This document shows positions 5,420 to 8,862 of a stretch of DNA of 8,862 nt, one piece after another (position 1 is the stretch's first letter; each line of letters opens with the position of its first letter). The notes under the pieces were generated by a model that was not told the DNA's origin, did not search any database, and was given only the letters and a program-made list of their open reading frames with translations. Position numbers and translations under genes: made by a program. The DNA is from an uncultured Oscillospiraceae bacterium (lineage in GTDB: Bacteria > Bacillota > Clostridia > Oscillospirales > Oscillospiraceae). Location of the stretch: positions 19,723 to 28,584 of the forward strand of contig CAJTYO010000034.1 in the NCBI GenBank assembly GCA_910584045.1, given 5' to 3'.

Positions 5420-7686
5420 AGCTTGTTCCGCATGATCTTCCCGCTGATGGTCTTGGGCAGCTCGTCCCTGAATTCCACAATCCGGGGGTATTTGTAAGGA
5501 GCGGTGTGCTTCTTGACGTAGTCTTGAATCTCCTTTTTCAGCGCCTCCGTCCCCTCCGTGCCCTTGACCAGCACAACGCTGGCCTTGACCACCTGCCCGC
5601 GGATCTCGTCCGGCGCGGCGGACACGCCGCACTCCAGCACATAGGGCAGCTCCATGATGACGCTCTCAATCTCAAAGGGCCCGATGCGGTAGCCGCTGGA
5701 CTTGATCACGTCGTCCCGGCGGCCCACATACCAGAGATAGCCGTCCTCGTCCTGCCATGCCACATCCCGGGTGTGGTACAGCCCGTCGTGCCAGACCTCC
5801 CTGGTCTGGGCCTCGTCCCGGTAGTACCCGGAGAAAAGCCCCGGCAGGCCCCTGCCCTCCTCGGCCCGGATGCAGATTTCCCCGTTTTCGCCGGGGGCCA
5901 CGGGTTCATCGTTCTCGTCCACCAGCACCAGGTCGTAGGTGGGGATGGGCTTGCCCATGGAGCCGATCTTCTGCTTGTTGCCCAGCAGGTTGCCGATGCA
6001 AAGCGTCGTCTCCGTCTGGCCGAAGCCCTCGTAGATCTGCAGCCCCGTCTGTGCCTCGAACTGGCGGAACACCTCCGGGTTCAGGGCCTCGCCGGCGGTG
6101 GTGGCGTGCTTGATGCTGGAGAGGTCGTAGCCTCTCAGGTCCTGCTTGATGAGCATCCGGTACATGGTGGGCGGCGCGCAGAAGGTGGTGATGTTGTACT
6201 TGGCGAACAGCGGCAGAATGTCGGAGGCGTCGAACCGGTCGAAGTCGTAGGTGAACACCGCCCCTTCGCACAGCCACTGGCCGTACAGCTTGCCCCACAG
6301 AGCCTTGCCCCAGCCGGTCTCGCTGATGGTGAAGTGAAGGCCGTCGGCGTGAACACAGTGCCAGTACTTGGCGGTGATGAAGTGGCCCAGGGCATACTGG
6401 TAGCTATGGGCGGCGATCTTGGGGTAGCCGGTGGTGCCGGAGGTGAAGAACATCAGCATGGGGTCCCGTCCGCAGGGGGCGTCGGGGGCCCGGTCGAACT
6501 TGCTGCGGTACATGGCGTACTCCCCGTCGAAATCGTGCCAGCCCTCCCGCTGTCCGCCCACCATGATCTTCAGCCGCAGGCTGGGACTGTCCTTCTGGGC
6601 GATGTCCACCTGGTGGGCGGTGTCCCCGTCGGCGGTGCAGACAATGGCGCTGATCTGGGCGGCGTTGAAGCGGTAGGAGAAGTCGTGCTCCTGGAGCTGA
6701 TTGGTGGCGGGAATGGCGACGGCTCCCAGCTTGTGCAGACCCAGGATGGCAAACCAGAACTGATAGTGCCGCTTGAGCACCAGCATCACCCGGTCGCCCC
6801 GCTTAACGCCCAGAGCCTTGAAGTAGTTGGCCGCCCGGGCGGAGGCTCGGGACATGTCCTCAAAGGTGAACCGCCGCTCCTGTTTGTTCTTATCCAGGTG
6901 CAGCATGGCCAGCTTGGAGGGATACTTGGCCGCGATGGCGTCCACGCAGTCAAAGGCGAAGTTAAACCGCTCCGCATTGGGGAAGGTGAGGCGCTGCAAA
7001 ACGCCCTGTTCGTTCTCCCGGACGTCGAAGAAATCCTTGCAGACATAGTCCTCACTGGACCTGGCCTGGACAATGGACTGGCGCACGGCCTTCTCGTCAG
7101 TCTTCTCGCCGGAGATGACCACCGCGCAGAATACGCAGGGCTTCCCGCCCACGGCGATCATGCCGTGGGGTGTGGAGGAGTTGTAGAGGATGCTGTCCCC
7201 CTCGCCCAGAATCTCGACGTGCTCGCCCACCTGGACCTTCAGCTGGCCGGACAGGACGATGTCGAACTCCTGGCCGGAGTGGGTGGTGAGGTGGATGGGC
7301 ATGTGCTGCTGAGCCTCGTCATAGTCGTAAGTGACATAGTAGGGCTCCGCCAGCTTATTGCGGAAAAAGGGAGCCAGGTTGCTGATCTCAATGCCCGGCT
7401 CTTTGGCGGTCTGCTGGCCCTGGCCCCTGCGGGTGACGGTGTAGCTGCTTAGGTGGGCGCTGTGACCCTCCAGCAGGTCGGTGATGCCGATGCCGAAGGC
7501 CAGGGAGCACTTGTGGATGAAGGTGAAGGGCAGGTCCGCCATGCCGCCCTCATAGGCCCGGTACTCCTCGGGGGTCGTGTCGGTCTTCCCGGCCATCTCC
7601 GCCTCGGTAAAGCCGCAGATGCCACGCATCTCCCGGATACGGAAGGCGACCTCCATCAGCTGTGGGTTGACGTGGGTGGTGTCCAT
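5416..7686 (-). CDS. HTH-cupin-acyl-CoA synthetase (AMP-forming) fusion protein
   Basis: This 756-residue protein joins three modules. Residues about 13-72 form an XRE-like helix-turn-helix domain (RIREMRGICGFTEAEMA). Residues about 118-190 form a cupin sensor domain, with HLTTHSGQEFDIVLSG (132-147) and EGDSILYNSSTPHGM (162-176). From about 235 to the end it is an AMP-forming acyl-CoA synthetase. The enzyme motifs are TSGTTG (415-420, ATP loop), YEGFGQTET (552-560), YHTRD (637-641), GRRDDVIKSSGYRIGPFEIE (655-674) and PKTISGK with the catalytic Lys750. It should activate a carboxylic acid with ATP to acyl-AMP, then acyl-CoA. The HTH-cupin half resembles small-molecule-sensing regulators, so it may bind DNA or act only as a ligand sensor. 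The start ATG at 7686 has a GGAGGA ribosome binding site; the frame further upstream belongs to the T-box leader. Substrate is unknown; short branched-chain or aryl acids are plausible. Confidence 0.92.
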   Translation of the reverse strand: MDTTHVNPQLMEVAFRIREMRGICGFTEAEMAGKTDTTPEEYRAYEGGMADLPFTFIHKCSLAFGIGITDLLEGHSAHLSSYTVTRRGQGQQTAKEPGIEISNLAPFFRNKLAEPYYVTYDYDEAQQHMPIHLTTHSGQEFDIVLSGQLKVQVGEHVEILGEGDSILYNSSTPHGMIAVGGKPCVFCAVVISGEKTDEKAVRQSIVQARSSEDYVCKDFFDVRENEQGVLQRLTFPNAERFNFAFDCVDAIAAKYPSKLAMLHLDKNKQERRFTFEDMSRASARAANYFKALGVKRGDRVMLVLKRHYQFWFAILGLHKLGAVAIPATNQLQEHDFSYRFNAAQISAIVCTADGDTAHQVDIAQKDSPSLRLKIMVGGQREGWHDFDGEYAMYRSKFDRAPDAPCGRDPMLMFFTSGTTGYPKIAAHSYQYALGHFITAKYWHCVHADGLHFTISETGWGKALWGKLYGQWLCEGAVFTYDFDRFDASDILPLFAKYNITTFCAPPTMYRMLIKQDLRGYDLSSIKHATTAGEALNPEVFRQFEAQTGLQIYEGFGQTETTLCIGNLLGNKQKIGSMGKPIPTYDLVLVDENDEPVAPGENGEICIRAEEGRGLPGLFSGYYRDEAQTREVWHDGLYHTRDVAWQDEDGYLWYVGRRDDVIKSSGYRIGPFEIESVIMELPYVLECGVSAAPDEIRGQVVKASVVLVKGTEGTEALKKEIQDYVKKHTAPYKYPRIVEFRDELPKTISGKIMRNKL

Positions 7687-7692
7687 GGTAAA

Positions 7693-7698
7693 TCCTCC
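7693..7698 (-). promoter_or_regulatory. Ribosome binding site fixing the ligase start
   Basis: GGAGGA on the minus strand, six bases before the ATG at 7686. It lies downstream of the T-box terminator and picks this ATG over the open frame that extends through the leader to 7863. Confidence 0.85.
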
Positions 7699-7742
7699 AT
7701 GAAAATGAGATTTGTGAAGTAAGAAAAGATGTCTGGCGAAAT

Positions 7743-7781
7743 AAAAAACCCGTCCCAAAGAAATCTTCTTTGAGACGAGTT
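7743..7781 (-). terminator. Intrinsic terminator of the T-box leader
   Basis: Read on the minus strand, AACTCGTCTCAAAGAA (7781-7766) pairs with TTCTTTGGGACGGGTT (7762-7747) around a GAT loop. The stem is 16 bp with two G-U pairs, and a short T-run follows. In T-box leaders this competes with the antiterminator formed around the T-box sequence just upstream. Confidence 0.9.
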
Positions 7782-8027
7782 CATAGACCACTATGTACCC
7801 GCGGTACCACTCAAATTGCGTCCGCTCGGAACGCCACTTCAGGCTCCAGCAAGCCCTATGCACTCACGCGGCAATCACGGGAGGCGTCTACTTGCTTGCG
7901 CGTTCGGACCTCCAGCTCGGAAGGGATAGGACCATGGGGCAGGCTGCCGCCGGGCTTCCACCAGTGCCCGGCTCTCTGTGGACAGTACACCCCGTCCGTC
8001 TTCGTCATCGCTTTTCTTATTCACTTC
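7743..8027 (-). promoter_or_regulatory. T-box riboswitch leader of the ligase operon
   Basis: The minus-strand RNA shows T-box hallmarks in order. A GCGATGACGAAG kink-turn-like start lies at 8011-8000. The AGAGAG bulge motif (7977-7972) is followed by a perfect 7-bp distal stem around a loop containing GGTGGAA (7972-7949). The T-box GAGTGGTACCGCG (7812-7800) pairs with the tRNA acceptor end in known examples. An intrinsic terminator follows. Uncharged tRNA binding should allow readthrough into the ligase gene. My hand fold pairs GGACGGGGTG and CTGTC with the 3' side, which puts the specifier in the segment 7932-7915. By analogy to glyQ spacing, AUC (Ile, 7927-7925) fits best; UAU (Tyr) and UCC (Ser) remain possible. 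The usual AGUA and GAA loop residues are not clear, so the amino acid is uncertain although the T-box call is firm. Confidence 0.93.
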
Positions 8028-8033
8028 GGTTGC

Positions 8034-8062
8034 ATTTTACATGATTTTGAAGCCGTTGTCAA
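8034..8062 (-). promoter_or_regulatory. Sigma-A-type promoter of the T-box/ligase operon
   Basis: TTGACA (8062-8057) and TAAAAT (8039-8034) are separated by exactly 17 bp on the minus strand. The start of transcription should fall near 8027, just before the T-box stem I. The -35 box overlaps the foot of the hairpin in the direct repeat at 8059-8118. Confidence 0.88.
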
Positions 8063-8118
8063 GGGGAGATTTTGTTGACCCCTTTTCAGATTGGTGTTGC
8101 TGAAAGCGGATTTGCTAA
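8059..8118. repeat. Imperfect direct repeat, copy A
   Basis: This copy shares three ordered blocks with 8688-8758: TTTTGTTG (8070-8077), GTGTTGCTG (8094-8102) and TTTGCTAA (8111-8118). A hairpin AAGGGG (8061-8066)/CCCCTT (8079-8084) encloses the TTTTGTTG block. Copy B has AAGGGA/TCCCTT at the same place, so the change is compensated and pairing is kept. The two copies bracket the AT-rich cupin segment. Confidence 0.55.
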
Positions 8119-8141
8119 ACCATTCGTCAAGATATTCAAAG

Positions 8142-8173
8142 CGGGTAGTCATCCACTAGTGGATGACTACCCG
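8142..8173. repeat. Perfect 32-bp palindrome
   Basis: CGGGTAGTCATCCACT (8142-8157) is followed directly by its exact reverse complement (8158-8173), with no spacer; the centre is ACTAGT. It lies 54 bp beyond the cupin stop, in the minus-strand direction. No T-run follows on either strand, so it is at best an atypical terminator. A protein-binding site or a mobile-element relic is equally possible. Confidence 0.85.
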
Positions 8174-8227
8174 ATAAACTGGAAGTTATAGTAAACCACA
8201 ATTTCAAGTTGTCGCTACTATATCTGC

Positions 8228-8575
8228 CTACTCTGTGTATGTTCCACCCGTATTTTCTTGATTGAGAGTTCCCTCAACTTCAATCAACAGGCATTTGACC
8301 AATTCGTTACATATTGGACGATGTTTTGTTCCTTTAGGAATTATTATAAAATCTCCCTCACATAAATGTGTTAATCCGTCCTCAAACTCAATATCAAATT
8401 CTCCCTCAATACAGTAGAAAAGTTCATCAGAATTTTTGTGTATATGAAAATCTAAAGTTCTATGTTCCGCTTGCAACACATTTAACATATGGTTATTCAA
8501 TGTACCTACTCTTTTATAGAGGAACAGACCATCAATCGCATTTACATTCTCTTTCAAATTTACTTTTTGTATCAT
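8228..8575 (-). CDS. Small single-domain cupin protein
   Basis: This 115-residue protein is essentially one cupin beta-barrel. Cupin motif 1 is HIHKNSDELFYCIEG (44-58), with the metal-ligand pattern HxH-x4-E-x6-G. Motif 2 is GDFIIIPKGTKH (74-85), giving the last histidine. All likely metal ligands are present, so it could be a metal-dependent enzyme or a small-molecule binding protein; the family is too broad to name a reaction. ATG follows an AGGAGA ribosome binding site and a near-consensus promoter, so it is a complete, single-gene unit. Its codon use and surroundings are clearly AT-rich compared with the GC-rich genes to the left, which suggests recent acquisition. It also lies between two imperfect direct repeats. 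The downstream ligase fusion carries its own cupin domain, but no specific relation is evident. Confidence 0.88.
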   Translation of the reverse strand: MIQKVNLKENVNAIDGLFLYKRVGTLNNHMLNVLQAEHRTLDFHIHKNSDELFYCIEGEFDIEFEDGLTHLCEGDFIIIPKGTKHRPICNELVKCLLIEVEGTLNQENTGGTYTE

Positions 8576-8611
8576 ATACTTCTCCTATTCAAATCCCGAT
8601 TTATCGAACTG

Positions 8612-8640
8612 ATTATAGCACAGGGCATCTGTCATATCAA
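8612..8640 (-). promoter_or_regulatory. Promoter of the cupin gene
   Basis: On the minus strand TTGATA (8640-8635), a 17-bp spacer and TATAAT (8617-8612), preceded by TG as an extended -10 element. The ATG lies 37 bp beyond the -10 box with AGGAGA between them. Confidence 0.88.
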
Positions 8641-8687
8641 TGTTCCTCTGTAGAAATCGCCGAAGTTATATTCCAACAACACTTATT

Positions 8688-8758
8688 TCAAAAGGGACTT
8701 TTGTTGGTTCCCTTATGAGAAATGTGTTGCTGGGTATAAGCTCCGTCGATTTTGCTAA
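8688..8758. repeat. Imperfect direct repeat, copy B
   Basis: Second copy of the repeat at 8059-8118, in the same orientation: TTTTGTTG (8699-8706), GTGTTGCTG (8724-8732) and TTTGCTAA (8751-8758), with about ten extra bases before the last block. Its hairpin is AAGGGA (8692-8697)/TCCCTT (8709-8714). Confidence 0.55.
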
Positions 8759-8862
8759 GGCGTCCATCCATCATTCATTCGGAAATGAGCCGGGAGCAGT
8801 TTCGGCCCCGCCGTTTGTCAAGAGAAATGCGAAAAATTTTGTAAATTTTTTTAGCACAAGGC
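8759..8862. other. Non-coding right edge with an AT-rich hairpin
   Basis: No gene is visible. AAAAATTT (8832-8839) and AAATTTTT (8843-8850) form a perfect 8-bp AT stem around TGT, ending in a T-run on the plus strand. GCCGTTTGTCAAG (8810-8822) resembles GCCGTTGTCAAG at the T-box promoter (8053-8064). As a minus-strand TTGACA it has no good -10 partner. Confidence 0.4.

Noticed and set aside
5420..5632. Longer GNAT start at 5632
   Set aside because: The added residues are an arginine/glycine-rich shadow of the ligase, and the GTG at 5419 gives a normal GNAT length.
5353..7452. 699-codon open frame on the plus strand
   Set aside because: It is antisense to the ligase fusion. Its composition (rich in G, V, H, L and D) is the usual mirror of a GC-rich gene, and no domain is recognisable.
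7687..7863. 59-codon N-terminal extension of the ligase
   Set aside because: It would translate the T-box antiterminator and terminator; the ATG at 7686 has a proper ribosome binding site.
8368..8718. 116-codon plus-strand frame over the cupin gene
   Set aside because: Antisense to a gene with complete cupin motifs, promoter and ribosome binding site; no support of its own.
1..8862. CRISPR array, tRNA/rRNA gene, insertion sequence or phage genes
   Set aside because: No regularly spaced repeats, no cloverleaf or rRNA sequence, and no transposase, integrase or phage protein were found on either strand.

Overview
The window looks like a chromosomal segment of a GC-rich, strictly anaerobic Firmicute, most likely a gut Clostridium-class bacterium of the Oscillospiraceae type. 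The grounds are a T-box leader, strong AGGAGG-type ribosome binding sites, ferredoxin-dependent 2-oxoacid oxidoreductase genes and GC-rich codon use. The genus assignment is inference. Every credible gene lies on the minus strand, so the biological reading order runs from high to low coordinates.

From the right edge: 8576-8862 holds a near-consensus promoter and one copy of an imperfect direct repeat. Next is a small AT-rich cupin gene (8228-8575), a perfect 32-bp palindrome (8142-8173) and the second repeat copy (8059-8118). The AT-rich segment between the repeats contrasts with the rest of the window and looks acquired. A consensus promoter (8034-8062) then drives a roughly 285-nt T-box leader (about 7743-8027) ending in a strong intrinsic terminator. 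The leader controls a tightly packed set: a three-part HTH-cupin-acyl-CoA ligase fusion (5416-7686), a GNAT acetyltransferase (4931-5419, GTG start), a P-loop ATPase (4168-4929) and a hexapeptide-repeat sugar O-acetyltransferase (3544-4155). After a 256-bp gap comes a second cluster: a 2[4Fe-4S] ferredoxin subunit, the alpha (VorB-type), beta (TPP) and gamma subunits of a 2-oxoacid:ferredoxin oxidoreductase, and a nucleoside phosphorylase-family gene that runs off the left edge. Most junctions overlap by 4 bp or are separated by a single base, so translational coupling is likely.

The ligase (acid + CoA + ATP to acyl-CoA) and the oxidoreductase (acyl-CoA + CO2 + reduced ferredoxin reversibly to 2-oxoacid) together would turn a carboxylic acid into a 2-oxoacid one transamination short of an amino acid. 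T-box leaders switch genes on when a specific tRNA is uncharged. The most interesting hypothesis here is therefore a starvation-induced route that rebuilds an amino acid from its short-chain acid by reductive carboxylation. The hand fold favours an AUC (Ile) specifier only weakly; UAU and UCC cannot be excluded. Substrate, direction and cotranscription across the 256-bp gap are inference.
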